Assembly (NCBI GenBank): GCA_003864495.1
Contig: ML133388.1
Location: forward strand, 868,738 to 932,737
Source of the DNA: Nemopilema nomurai
Taxonomy: Eukaryota; Cnidaria; Scyphozoa; Rhizostomeae; Rhizostomatidae
Direction of reading: 5' to 3'
Length of the DNA: 64,000 nucleotides
The notes below the pieces were generated by a model, which saw only the letters and a program-made list of their open reading frames with translations, ran no database searches and had not been told where the DNA came from. Position numbers and translations under genes: made by a program. Positions 15,001 to 27,727 of the stretch are shown here, one piece after another. Position 1 is the first letter of the stretch. Each line of letters starts with the position of its first letter.

Positions 15001-15102
15001 AAGTATCGATTTGTAAGATGTCCATGGCTAAATACTTTAGAAACAAGAAATGACAATAATTTGTCAGTTAGTCAAATGAAGTATTCAATCAGTAAAAATA
15101 CC
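9098..15102. other. intergenic, no gene recognised; right end is probably SKI 3' UTR
   Basis: There are open frames up to 134 codons (11519-11923, - strand), but none has recognisable domains. The part nearest 15103 should be the 3' UTR of the minus-strand SKI gene. An ATTAAA on the minus strand (TTTAAT at about 14918-14923) lies about 180 bases after its stop. Confidence 0.5.
11854..11900. repeat. 20-bp tandem duplication
   Basis: The unit CGCAACAGATCGGAACGCAA occurs twice exactly (11854-11873, 11874-11893), plus seven bases of a third copy. Confidence 0.85.
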
Positions 15103-17361
15103 TCATGTCTCTATTTCAACATCACTTTCATCTGATGTCTCAATAACATCAGCAGTTCTCTTCAACTTCTCTGTGTCAGCTACTGGGCAGACAATAACTT
15201 GGCTGTCCCTTGCACTCTCCCTTGGGTAGTTTGGAGCTGTGCTATGAGTGGATGTCCCCGATGTGTATGGAGACATTCTTTGCCATGGCTCAACTGGATG
15301 TTCCTCAGCTTCCCGTTTCAGGTGAACTGGAAAGTGTCGTACAATGCTTTGTGCCTGAGGATAGTCGATATCCATGTTTGAGCTTGGTCTTGGTACAGGT
15401 TTACCATACGTATTATTGTGAAGGAGGTTTTGCACCTGTTTCCGCAAGTTCTCTTGCTCTATTTGACTCTGTTCTAACTTTACCTGCAACAGTTTTGATT
15501 CTTTTCTCAAAGCTTCAATTGTCTCCCTTGTGTCTCCTGAATCACTTGCAGCTTTGTGTCTGTTAGCTTCTTGCTGGAATTCCCAAGTTATGCGGTTGAA
15601 CCTTGCAATGTCCTTCTGGTGTTCCCTTTGGACAATTTCCAGTTCTTGCTCCACTCTCCTCTTTGTCTCAAGTGACTCTGAGAATTTCTTTTCATAGTTC
15701 ATCTTCATCAAGTGTAATTCAGCCTGTAGCCTTTGATTCTGCAAAGTTAGTTCTCGAACTTTGTCTTCCTCACTCAAATGCAACTTCTTTAATTCACTAG
15801 CTAATATCTGACTGACATCACTAATATTAGGCTGCTTGACTTCAGAGGACATATACTTCCTCAAAATATTTTCCACAGTACTTTCCAAGCTGTCACTACT
15901 ACCTGACCTTTGGGGCTGGCACATCTTACAACCAGCAGGACAAGAACCTTGGTTGTTAGATTCAAGCCCTGCCTTGTCACCCTCTCCTGGTCTCTCTGAT
16001 GCTTTCTGTGCCAGAAGTTGCAATCCACTGCAAGATGCAGCTGCTGCATTCTTGCATTGTTGACAGGATAAATAAAGTGGAGACGACCCAAGGGGGGCAG
16101 GGCACCCACAATGGGCGTGGACAACAGCAAGGTTTGAGCTGTGTTGGTAACTTCCCCTGCTTGAATAGCTATGGGACTGCTTTGGAGTGGCACTGATGTT
16201 ATGATCGCGTTCTTTGCTGCCAGAAGGGAAAATAAAATGTGTCTGGCTTGATGTCTCAATTTCCCTTCTTTGAGATGTGATCTTGTGTGTTGGGGACCAT
16301 GGGTGGAAGGCTGAATGTCTTGCGGTGTCTTTTATCTCACTAGCAGATGATGGGCGCCCTTCTGAGGAATCTGTGTCTGAAGAGGACAGTCTAGCCTCTC
16401 TGTCTATTCTTAAGGTCTCAATTGGTGAGAAGGTGGCCTTCTTTCTCTCAGGAGACTTAATAAATGCAACAAAGTCTGGGTCTTGCTTCTCTACATTGTC
16501 TGAAGTGCCAGACTTCTTAGCAAGGCTGTTATTAAACTTGTTCTTTATGCTGTCCCATAGAATCATCAACTCTCTTGTTGGCTTTTGTTCTACCAATAAC
16601 AGGTAACACCTCCATCTTGAACTCTCAAAGCCCCAGTGGCACGTGTGAACTTCATCAAAGGATGTGTGATTATGCGAAACAAATTTCTTTGGCGAAAACA
16701 AACCATTGCACTCCGTGCAGCGTATACACTGAGAAGTCGGTTCTGTATACAAATCTGGTTCAAATACACCGACACATCCACCAAAGCACTCGTGATAAAC
16801 CTCAAAATTGAGAGTTCCCCGTCCACGGGTTTTCGGGTCAACCTTCGGAGCGCGAGGACCGTACAAGCTTCCCCACAATCGAAAAGCATCGCTTTTAGTA
16901 ATTAAATTGCTTGACGTCGAAGTCCAAGGTAAGATTCCTGCGAGTTTCAACGCATCAAGTTGCTGTGGTGAACATTTTGAACAGTAAACCAGCAACTCGT
17001 CCCTCCGGCTGAAAATTTCATGCACGTTATAGTCTTTCAGCACATTCTGGACAAGTTCGGTGAAGCATAACCTCTTTTCTCCTCCAGCACTGAAGCAACC
17101 AACATTGAAGCCGTCCAAATTCGTCTCGCGAAGTTTATTAGAATCGGGCTCTTTCTTCAGCTTAAAATCTTTCGATTCCGCCCTGAGGTTTGCCTGCCTT
17201 ACATTTTTAAAGGCCTTCATATCAGATTTTGTAGCGACAGGTCCCCGAATTGAGTCTCTCGATGCCTGGTTGTACTTTTTAAGGATCAAATCGAGCAAAG
17301 AATCGCGAATAGGTTCGCGATGATGCATTCTTAGATCCATTGCTGAGTGAAACGACGACAT
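15103..17361 (-). CDS. SKI: SKI/SnoN family SMAD co-repressor, intronless
   Basis: An uninterrupted frame encodes 752 residues. SKI/SnoN proteins bind R-SMAD/SMAD4 complexes in the nucleus and recruit N-CoR/HDAC to silence TGF-beta and BMP targets. Residues about 82-170 form the SKI/SNO/DAC domain (GGEKRLCFTELVQNVL, YCSKCSPQQLDALKLAGILP, LITKSDAFRL). Residues about 187-262 are the SMAD4-binding SAND-like zinc domain (YHECFGGCVGVF, CIRCTECNGLFSPKKFVSHNH, TCHWGFESSRWRCYLLL). Residues about 510-650 are a long coiled coil, as in vertebrate SKI. The protein ends in an acidic SDESDVEIET tail. The CHWGF and YHECFG motifs favour SKI/SKIL over SKOR/CORL and DACH. Residues 23-50 may be a weak version of the N-terminal R-SMAD-binding helix. 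A Cys-rich patch at 415-485 is noted separately. Met8 is an alternative start. Length is close to human SKI (about 728). One cnidarian gene probably stands for both SKI and SKIL. Confidence 0.93.
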   Translation of the reverse strand: MSSFHSAMDLRMHHREPIRDSLLDLILKKYNQASRDSIRGPVATKSDMKAFKNVRQANLRAESKDFKLKKEPDSNKLRETNLDGFNVGCFSAGGEKRLCFTELVQNVLKDYNVHEIFSRRDELLVYCSKCSPQQLDALKLAGILPWTSTSSNLITKSDAFRLWGSLYGPRAPKVDPKTRGRGTLNFEVYHECFGGCVGVFEPDLYTEPTSQCIRCTECNGLFSPKKFVSHNHTSFDEVHTCHWGFESSRWRCYLLLVEQKPTRELMILWDSIKNKFNNSLAKKSGTSDNVEKQDPDFVAFIKSPERKKATFSPIETLRIDREARLSSSDTDSSEGRPSSASEIKDTARHSAFHPWSPTHKITSQRREIETSSQTHFIFPSGSKERDHNISATPKQSHSYSSRGSYQHSSNLAVVHAHCGCPAPLGSSPLYLSCQQCKNAAAASCSGLQLLAQKASERPGEGDKAGLESNNQGSCPAGCKMCQPQRSGSSDSLESTVENILRKYMSSEVKQPNISDVSQILASELKKLHLSEEDKVRELTLQNQRLQAELHLMKMNYEKKFSESLETKRRVEQELEIVQREHQKDIARFNRITWEFQQEANRHKAASDSGDTRETIEALRKESKLLQVKLEQSQIEQENLRKQVQNLLHNNTYGKPVPRPSSNMDIDYPQAQSIVRHFPVHLKREAEEHPVEPWQRMSPYTSGTSTHSTAPNYPRESARDSQVIVCPVADTEKLKRTADVIETSDESDVEIET

Positions 17362-18700
17362 TTTTCTTCGTTCTCAGTGAACAACACAATCAAGCAGCAG
17401 GCCTTCGACCAACGCGGCGGCTGCAATTTGAATCTGTGCGTACTATGTACGAGTTTTCTGGCTATCTCCCAGGGTATTGTCCTCAATTCTCCACGTTATC
17501 AAAACAATTTTCGACTTAGCGATGCCAACCAAATTCCAGCCAAACTTTCAAATTAATTCCCACGACCGTTCGTTGCTTCAAGCGATGATCGCCATCAAAG
17601 TTTCACGTTCAAATTCGCTGAATGAAAGCCGCAGATTCAAGAATTTCCTTTCATATTGTCTATACCTCCCTTCACAACAGCTTTTCTTGACCAGAACCTC
17701 TAAATGCTCTCTTTAAATCGCAAAATACTGCAAATAACGGCGAGGACGTGGTGGAATTGTGCAGCACAACTGTTTCGCCAAGGCTGTCTCAAGCCTTCCA
17801 AATTGTTGTTTGAAATTGCCGATAAAACTCCTCAAGAACCCAAGTAACGCGCTAGGAAAACGATCCAAGAAGCTAGCTTTCCAGTAAACTTCGGTTATAA
17901 AGTATATTTCTTGACACCTAACGACCAGAGCTGGTAAAATCCGTCAAAGTTTCGAGGGAACAGTCCAAACAGAACGGCGATCTGACAGCCTGTTCACGGC
18001 AGCCAAAAATAACGAAGTTACTGAGCCTCATAAATCCTTTCAAAATGGAGCTGCCGTCGGCCGAAGTATGATGTATCCAAACTTGATGTAGTGAGAAATA
18101 TCTTCAACTACAATTCTTGTCAACAAATGTTGAAATACATTCGAAGGATCGACGCGAAATGTTGGTCGCAACAAACTTTCTTCTGACACCAAACGTGGAT
18201 CTATCGAAATCCCCACGAAATCCGCTGTGCTGTTGTCCAGAAATTATCTGCGGCCAAGACAGAACTTCAGCAGCAATTACTAGCCAAGCGAGAACAAATA
18301 ACTGCTGGAGTACCCTAACAAGTTAGGTCTCTAAGTGCAGGCAAGTTTTCGTATGCATCCAAGGCGAGCATGCAAATGTGACTCAGCCTAAGGCAAGCAT
18401 GTTTACAACTTATTCACAAAGCAGTCTACACCAGTAGACACATCCGTCAGACAAAATACTTAGCGAACGTCGCAGACACAAGGCGTCACGAAAATCCACA
18501 GACACATGAATCATCTAATCGACGGAAGGAGTGCGAGAACTTAAACTAAAAACTTCATGCATTAGCTCTGATGAGCCTATTACTTGCGCGAAAACTCGAG
18601 CACACTATTAATGGCGAACCCACAAAGTGCATACGAACTCCGTTAGCGAATATTCCACTGGCGGAAAAACCATAACGATCAAATCTTGGCGAGAATCCTT
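17362..18700 (-). promoter_or_regulatory. SKI 5' flank, presumed 5' UTR and promoter
   Basis: This stretch lies upstream of the SKI start on the minus strand and is visibly richer in G+C and CpG than the AT-rich intergenic DNA on either side, as expected for an animal promoter. No clear TATA box or start site was identified. Boundaries are arbitrary. Confidence 0.35.
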
Positions 18701-21700
18701 GCCCAGCTATTGAGCTTTGAAATCGCGTAACGCTTGCTCAGCATGGCTTTTGTAGAATTCAGACCGCCTCTTGTCGATTGGTCAAGCAAATCGTTGAAAC
18801 AAAGCAGAAATTAGCGGGATGCCTCTTCAAGACACCAATCAGACTGGACGAACGATTAACGGCACCTAGCCCCCAGCCGCTGGATTGAGGTTGCAAAAGC
18901 ATAATAATCATCATCGCGCGTGCACTATTTGGTTGAAAATGATCTAAAATATAAAAAATTATCAAAACAGTAATTACAGCGGCCTCCAATCAACATAGGC
19001 ATGGTAATTAATTCTTATGGAATTCATCCGGGGCCGTTCAACCAACTTCATTAGTTCCCCATCAAACAGCCCCCATGTCTCCTAAATCACCAAGACTTTT
19101 AAGGGACAAAATAGAGGCGAAGGTCGCTATTGAAAATTGGCATATGACACCAGGTAACACCTTTAGAAGTTGAAAACTGGCGTCAATATGTACAGAAGAG
19201 TTCAGAAGGTTGCGTTTTAAATAATTTTACAGTGAGTTGCTAGGCTTTCGAATATACGATCTACGTCACTCGCGTCTTGACCAAATATTGTAGGGTAGCA
19301 AAACGCAAAACCAATAAAAGCTTCATGCAAATTGTCTTTCGCAAACCAAGCTTGGCGTAGGGTAATCACTAGTTGTAATGTGTAAAAAACCTCTGATGGA
19401 TGATTACCAGCCTATTACTTTGAAATTCTTATTTAAAACCAAATATACAGAACCAAACATGGCATATCTCGTCAGGCCTTAAAAGGTCCAAAGCTGCGAA
19501 ATGTCAATATTAGGCCATTAGTCAACTGTTTGATAAAAACTTTTCATTCCTTTCAGCCTGTATTCCGCCATTGTTTTGAATGTTATTATGTCTGACACCA
19601 GACTCTTCTTTTGCCACTACCTCGGAAAACTCGCTATTATTGTAAATAACTTTGGTATCAGCATTTTCTGCGAATGTTGACCTTTTAAGGTTTGTAAACG
19701 CAGTTTTGAATTACCGAAGCTTAACTGACAAACGCAGGGAACAGAGGGCAATTGAGAGTGACGTCACAGCAAATCGTCTGTCCGGAATATCCTTGCGGTC
19801 GCAAACATTTCATGAAATTGAAAACTACTCCCTTTTGTGCCTGAATACACATACAAGCGCACGAATGTAAACAGAACGAAGATATTTTACAAAGTTTGCT
19901 TATGGATTTTTCAACAGTGAAAGAAACATTTGTAGGCGATAAAAAGAAACTGCCCATTATATTGTATGAATTAAAGCCAAGGATTAATCTTTATGGCGGA
20001 GACCAGGGGGTTGGTAAGGAGCTGAAGCAAGCAAATACCTTCAAAGATTTGTACTCAGGATCATTTGGAGGGGCCTAAACAAAGGCTTACTTGTTAACAA
20101 GACTTCTAAGCTTACTGTTAGAGTAGGTTTGAATTTGTCATGACAAATTTCAAGCCACAACCCTCGCAACTGTCTTAGTTTTGTAGATACTGAGTATATC
20201 TCAGTACCAATATGAATTGAGTAAGTTTAGATTCCAAAAATTGAAAACCCAAACATTTGTTGCTGTAAAGGTCTCCATCTGAATCTAACAAAACTTCTTG
20301 CAAACTAGCTCAAAAAGGCAGGACGTTATTTTCATCAGCTTTCCTGAACCATTCATTAAAGAGTACAATATTTATCCATTGACCTCAAGAGCTAGAGTAT
20401 TTCTCCCAAAGTTCATGAAAAATTAATCTTTAATCATATTCATGGGCCTTTATTGTCCGCCATAACATGAAACACGTACACTTGAAGAGATGAAAGAAAG
20501 GCGTTTTACCCCCTTTGATGTGTTTCTTAGCCTCTTTTTTCTTTGGAAGAGTTTCCTGTGACCCCTGGAAATATTTCTTCACAATTCACAGAATGCCTCA
20601 TATTCAAATCTCTATGGGACAAATCCTAATAATTTTAATTGTATTAATGAAGCGGGATTATTTTTCTTCCTTATATCTTGTGTCAAAGCCCCGGCAAGGC
20701 ATGCAGACAAATCCACGGATGAACCTCACATCCGCTTTAGGGACCGCGGTCAACGGGAAGAAGAAAATCGAAATCTCCTAAAAAAAGACGGTTTATTTAG
20801 GAGGGGGTTGGAGAGTCTGATTCCTGGATAGCCTGTAGAAGCGGAGAACGGAAATTATTTATTTTTGCAAATGCTGAGTGACTGCTAAATTTTCGGAATT
20901 TTAGCTACGGTGTCTTTGCAGCCTCGAGAGTTATCTTGGAATGTTCGTCAAATTCGTTTACTTTTTGCAAGGAATTGAGGAATAGTTATTTCCATTTAAG
21001 TTTAGGTAGCTGTTATCAGGATCCCGGTCTTTCATTATTTATCTTCGGTGCAAGGAAATTTTAAATGATATGTTTTAATGACGTATATGTATAATGATAT
21101 GGGTTTCGCAACAACAAAAAGAAGGACGGATGAGGTGAAACTATTTTCAAGGGAAAGACTTGGATGGAGTCTGTCACAAAGACTCGCAGTTGCTTACGAA
21201 AAAGTTATTGTTGATTTCTATTCCATGATTACTGCCATCATCTACCAATTTAAATGAAAACGACCAGCTATTTCACAGCCCCTACAATAGTATGTCCATT
21301 GATCGTCATACAGTACTACGGAAGTGTTCGGGACCTTTCCTTACTTAGGCCTATCTGAATTGCAATTTACGGTCTAGACTACCGAATTAAGAGCAGCCAG
21401 GCAGAATTCAGCTACATGAACGTCATTTCGTTCAATTGTAACTACACTAATTTCATTCGTGTTCATGGTATTTTCAAGATGGCCTAGGTAGGAGGTTGAC
21501 TGTGGGAAACTGAAGCCAAGGTTTGTTTCTAACATAACTTTCCTACATGCCGTCCTTTCGTTGAATAAAACATCACATTAACTGCTGCAAGTTTTTCTAT
21601 TTTCCAAATAGTCAAGTATCAAAATCCTGGTGAGGAAAGAAAGTCTTCGTTCTGAAAAAAGACCCTAAGGACCACTGGCCTGAATTTTAGATACAACGTT

Positions 21701-24700
21701 CATAAAAATGTTTGACATTCAAAATGTTTCAGGGAGGCTTTTACATTGCAGAAAGACCAGTTTCCACGCGCTGAAGTCTTTATTTTTCCAATTGGCCGTC
21801 CATTTTTCGGGGATTTAATGCCAAATGAACGAACTTACATGTTAATTACTACATATGCTTTAGATGTGCTGTGATGGTTGTAGCTTTGCCATGTCTAAAT
21901 AAGGAATGCTACGTAGCACATCGGATCAATCAAAGATCGGTTTCCGTGTGAATTCAGTCAATTTTACGTTTAAATGACGTTTAATTGACAGCAAAATACA
22001 AGTGATCAGCTAATTGCAATGGAAAGTAGCTCGAAATATATCCAAGATAACAAAAAAAGGAAGAGGAAAACAATACTTTTAATGAAAGACAGGTTGATTT
22101 AACTTCGCTACCAATCAAAAATATGCATCTTTAGTAGTGTAATCGTATGGTCAATTTGCGGACGTTTGAAAAGACAAACTCTGTCAGTTGTCGATCATTT
22201 TTCGAATATTCTATTTGAACTGCTGGCATTTATGTGGAAAATCTCCCAAATTACTTTGGCACTTATGCACCAAGTTAATTAAACAACACCCAAAACTATA
22301 ATTTTTACAGCGAAAGTAAAAAAAACAAGACAGCTGACCACAGCTTAAATGGATGCTCTAGTGCGTTTCCAACGCCTGATAACTCTTGAAGTCTTGGAAA
22401 AACTGCTTTAGATATACTCTCCGATCGATAATACCATTACTTTCCCGTGCCCCGATGCTCAATGTAAGATTATTTTTTCATTTTTTAAGGGATAGTAGTA
22501 GCTTTTTATTTTCAATAGCTTTTCTGGTCGCTTTTTAGGCAAGGTCGATGTCCTTAGCCTCGCTCTGATGAGTGGTGTGTTGTGCCATTGGTTGGAAGCA
22601 GATTGCTGTTATCAGCGAACATGGAAACAGCATTAATGACGATCTAAATAAGTTAGGCCCGCCCGTTAAACGTATCTTCTTGTTGTATTCACACCACGTT
22701 CGAAAATGGGACGGTCGCTTATCAATGCCTTAATAATGACTATAATCGGTTATATTTTTTAAATAAAGAATCCTTTGCAATCCCGGCATGTTGCATATCA
22801 GTAACTTAGATGCCAGAAGCAGGCCCCCAAGCACCAGTCCTTTCTAATCCGGTCCACCATTTGCCGTTTGACCGGTTGCCCATTATTTATCTGCGGTCAG
22901 CCTAAATGCGGTCCAAGGCTAAATTGGTCTCGAAGTAAACACAAAGAATGGCGGCACTGAGCCTTCAACTCCGGTTCTATTCTTTCTACCCTAACTCCTC
23001 TCTGTATGCAAATTTCTCCTGGCAGGACATGCTGAGATCGATTTCTATAAGCCCACAAGGCCACGAGTGGACGGTCGAAATTGTGAAGTCTAGACCGCGG
23101 ACAATAGGAATATACACTTCGTAGTAGGGTCTTTTCATTCGTCGTCGAATCAATGTGTGACGACCATCTACCGGTTTGGTCGATTCAACTGCTATTAATT
23201 GAAAACCATAGTGCTTTGTCTGCTGGCTTATTTTGTCTTTGACAGTTTGAGAACAGTCGCTGATTGCGATGCTTTTCCATCCTCTCGTATTTAGGCGAAA
23301 GTTCACTTCTTAATTACATTTCTCTGCTCAAGTCAAAACTGTCTGACATTGTTTTATAAAAGCTGCCGACAGAATAGACATTTTAATTATGCAATGAAAA
23401 AATATTAGGCCAGGACAATCAATAATTTAAGCGAATTATGATTTCCTAATAATGTAACACCGTCAAAATATTGACACGTTGAATGGCCAAGGCTAAAGTC
23501 ACCCGCACCCAAATAAAAGGTTATCGTAGACTACATTGGTACCCACATGTCTATGCTTCTTCAGACCTACACGAGCCTTGCATTGATGCGAAATGTTTCA
23601 TTTCAAGAAGTCCCCCATCGAAAACATCTGTCCAAAAGGAAGATGAAGATCGCTGTCAAAGAAGTTTGTTGTCGCAAGAGACGCCTGCAATAGGAGGGGG
23701 CAGGAATGGCTCCCCGGTCAGCCTTCTGAAAAAGAGCTCAACTCTTCAATTTTGCTGTTGTTTAGCCAACATTTTTATGACTACCAGGAGTGCATTCTCT
23801 TCTGTTGGAAACACATTTGGACAGCAGCCATCCACTGCTCGGATCTCACGTCAAATAATTCATTACTTCTTTCCTTTCGGACGTAGCTATTTCATAAGAT
23901 TTCACAACCGATTAGTCCATGCAATCATTATTTTACTTTCCACAAGACTGTTACCACTGTGTTGGTTAAGAAGCCGCCAGAAAACGCTTATTAGCAAAAC
24001 CAGATAAATCAAGAGACATAATCTAATTAGGCCCTTGTTTGGTTTCATTAGAAATGTACCTGTATGGCAAATGAGAATTGTTTTAGTGTAAGCTTTTGAC
24101 AAAGGGCTTGTTTAGAAGTTTTTGCAATGTAAAAAAGATTTGTGGATGAGATTTTTGGGTCATGCTTAAAACTGTTTGTGTCAAGTTTACAAGATTGCTC
24201 TCGGAAATTACACTTGCAGCTTATAAACTGTAGCTCAAGTGTTGGCTCATTTTCTTGCTTGCTCTTAAAATCAATTGGTCTTCTACTTAATGACATCTTC
24301 GCAATCTTCGTCAACCGAGCTGAAAAGCACACATTTCCTTCCTTCGATCTACAAATTTCCATAAGGACGAGCTGCCGATTTAACCATAATTGATCTAACG
24401 ACTCGCTTCAATTAATATCGACATATATCTTTGGCATGAATCCACGCCGTGTCTATACTGGATTATACAACAGAACATCGAAAACGTGTTATAACCTCGA
24501 ATCAGTTTTAAAGCCATAGAGCCTGAAAAATTGATAACGGAGCAATCATTGGTTTAATCAAAAAATTGAAGTTCACTTGACATAAGATCGACATTTAGGC
24601 TAAGCCAAAGCTTCTTTTTTGCAATAGAGCGAGTCTTATGTCAAATCAGATTGGATTTTTTCAACTTCTTCCTCCTCTTCCTCATCTTCATCTACATGTC

Positions 24701-26996
24701 CTCGTCTACATTTGAAGTTGTACTAGTTGCATAACTGAATGGTCGGAAATAAGAACCGACCAAAAGAAGAGGCTGAATTTTATCATTGAGAGCAAATTCT
24801 TTTGTGGTCAAACTGGTGTTTCGTCACATGATAAATCCTACAATGTCTTTATATGGTCAAGCGAAGCTATGATGTAAGCGGTGTGTTTGTCATAATTTCA
24901 AACATTGGGGACAAAATGTCAATTACGTTAATGTGTAATGTCAACTGATCTGCCAAAATAGGCAACTGTAGGCAAGATTTCAAGGTAAACTTTTGCATAG
25001 ATGTAGTTAATAGCCTTTTATAGTAAGAAAAGTGAGGAGCATTTGATCAAATCCACTTAACTCGCCCCACAGGTTTCTCGAATACACAAGGCAGAAAAGT
25101 ATGGTTATAATTAATTCATATTTCGGTGAGACGGTGGCACAAGGTGTCCTATTGTCTCTGTATCCAGGCGCCATAGCGTACTATCAATACAACAACCTAG
25201 ATAATTTTTATAACTAAACCGTCTAGACCAACCGCCAATTGCTTTCAATTGAGCCTCTTTCCCCGATTGAAAGTCAGCCAAAATTCACAGGGCGACGTAG
25301 GTCGAGACAAAGACTTGCTATTGCTTCTCCTGTCACTGGCATTTAATTGACTGGCAATCTTCACCTCTTCTTCCTTGATGTCGAGACACTTGAAACACTT
25401 GGATCCATCTCGCTTCTACCACGAAGAAACACGCTTTTCGACGGTATTAATCGAAGCGGCCTCGTTTAAACCAAAGGGCATAATAAATGCGCCGCATTCT
25501 AGTTATTACAGACAGTTTGTTTATGAATAACAACTTTTAATGAAGTTGTTGAAATCATTGCTTTATCTAGCTTATTTTATGCAGATAACTTCTTCTTTAG
25601 TTCATCTGGAAAAGATTTGTACACAGTGAACTTTTTAATTTATTTGCAAAGATAACTGTCGATTAACCGTACAAAAGCAAATGGTATTGTTAGGTCATAG
25701 ATCCTGCTCTTATCTGGGATACTAGGAATAAGGGCCTCATAATACAGTCTATCGATGCATGCGGAGGAGCTTTTTCTACAATTTCTACCTTCACACAAGC
25801 TATAGAAATAATCTTTCCAGACCATAGAAGGGAACTGTATTTCCATAAAGCAATTAGCTTCCAACAAACTATAGCCATAAATACAGAACTGACCACCCAC
25901 CCCCTACTTCAGTTCCCTGGCTACCAGACTCACTTTTTACAAAGTTAGTTTATACTTTATATTTTATACATAGTGGGTATTTATAAATATATGTACATCT
26001 GTTTTAAATGGTAACTTGCACCTTGCATTTTACCACAAGTTCTGACAAGATATTCAAATTTTGATTTCTCCTTAACTCTTTGAAATATGCATTAAAAATT
26101 TAGTGCTTTTGAATATTATTGTATTGACATAGCCGATCGGACACAAGCAAGAGATATTATTTTTAGATTTTCTTGGCCTGTTCAAATTAAACGAAACATT
26201 GGCAATCAACATTATTTAAACAGACGCATGTATCTTCGCCATAGTTAGCGTCACCCGAATGACAACGCGGAGAGCATTGATCATGATAAGGGTAAACCAA
26301 CACTCTCCACTCCTGGGATCTCGATTGAGGTTGGCCTTTGTGCGTCAATATGCAGAAATGTGTCATTTGTCACGAAAAGTGATAGTGTCCCATCTTCAGT
26401 CACGTTCAATGACGTTGTTTCCAACGTCTTTTATCAAAGCTTATTGAAATTCTTAAAATAGGAAAGAAAAAATAATTCAATCTTTTGTAATTAACTCTTT
26501 CAGACAGTATTTAGACATTAGCTGCCATTGAACGCTAACAATTCATCAGCAAAACTTGCATGCACTGACAAAATGCGGAAAGATAGCTGGCAGGATGCAA
26601 GCATTTGTTGGCACAGCTTTTTTATTGTTTTTATTTATTACACACAAATTTCTTGTTGAGTATTTGAGCTTTTATACTTTATCTACCTTTTTTTACCTAC
26701 TCATCCCATGGCTTCATTATTCCACGTGTGGAAACATGTCTTAAAAATTTTACTTGATTCGCTGATGTAAATATCTCTGGGGTTGGAGAGAGCAATTATT
26801 ATCCTATTCTGGCACAGCTCTAAAACGCCTTTGCTGATTTGGTATATGTCGGTGATAATAAAAGAGTAGTGGTAGCGTTCTCTCCATTTAACATCGCACT
26901 GTAAATTTATGCGACATGGATAATGAAAAAATATTCTCATTTCATCATAATTGCTACCTAAGGGCTTTTTTGTTGTTGTATCCAAAGTTGCACGAA
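18701..26996. other. intergenic, no gene recognised
   Basis: The longest open frames are 106 codons at 22986-23306 (-) and 174 codons at 23483-24007 (+). Neither shows a known domain (see findings). There is a small hairpin at 20775-20803. Otherwise this is plain AT-rich DNA. Confidence 0.55.
20775..20803. other. 8-bp perfect hairpin
   Basis: CTCCTAAA (20775-20782) and TTTAGGAG (20796-20803) are perfect reverse complements around a 13-base loop. No neighbouring gene explains it, and it may be chance. Confidence 0.4.
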
Positions 26997-27727
26997 TGTC
27001 CTGTCACCGCGTCCTGCTCCTACGTCCTGCCCCTGCATCCTGCTCCTCCGCCATGCACCTACGTTCTTTCCCTGCGTTCTGCCCATGCGTCCTTCCCCTG
27101 CGTTCTGCCTATGCGTCCTTCCCCTGCGTCCTGCCCCTGCGTCCTGCCCCTGCGTCCTGCCCCTGCGTCCTGCCCCTGCGTCCTGCTCCTCCGCCATGCA
27201 CCTACGTCCTACCACTGCGTCCTGCCCCTGCGTCCTGCTCCTACGTCCCACCACTGCGTCCTGCTCCTGCGTCCTGCTCCAACGTCCCACCACTGCGTCC
27301 TGCTCCTGCGTCCTGCTCCTCCGCCATGCACCTACGTCCTACCACTGCGTCCTGCTCCTGCATCCTGCTCCACCGCCATGCACATACGTCCTACCGCTGC
27401 GTTTTTTCACTGGGTCCTGCCCCTGCGTTCTGCCCCTGCGTCCCACCACTGCGTCCTGCTCCTCCGCCATGCTCCAACGTCCCACCACTGCGTCCTGCTC
27501 CTGCGTCCTGCTCCTCCGCCATGCACCTACGTCCCACCACTGCGTCCTGCCCCTGCGTCCTGCTCCTCCACCATGCTCCTACGTCCTACCACTGCGTCTT
27601 GCCATTACGTCTTGCCACTGCGTCCTGCCACTGCGTTCTGCCCATGCGTCCTTCCCCTGCGTCCTGCCACTGCGTCCTGCCCCTGCCTCCTTCCCCTGCG
27701 TCCTGCCCCTGCGTCCTGCTCCTGCGT
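26997..27727. repeat. GC-rich 13-bp minisatellite, about 56 units
   Basis: Variants of a 13-base unit (GCGTCCTGCCCCT; other forms carry CTCCT, CCACCACT or CCGCCATGCACCT) run head to tail for about 730 bases in otherwise AT-rich DNA. 13 is not a multiple of 3 and the unit lacks stops on this strand. All three forward frames are therefore open for more than 220 codons and give the same rotating peptide (LRPAPASCPCVLP). This explains the long overlapping frames here without any coding function. Higher-order blocks recur, such as the CCGCCATGCACCTACGTCC segment. Confidence 0.95.

Noticed and set aside
15199..17323. Many open frames of 60-132 codons antisense to, or in other frames of, SKI
   Set aside because: They overlap a conserved coding frame and show no domain; shadow frames of a GC-richer exon.
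19896..20078. 60-codon frame with plausible composition (ending LYSGSFGGA)
   Set aside because: Too short and no family recognised; no supporting context.
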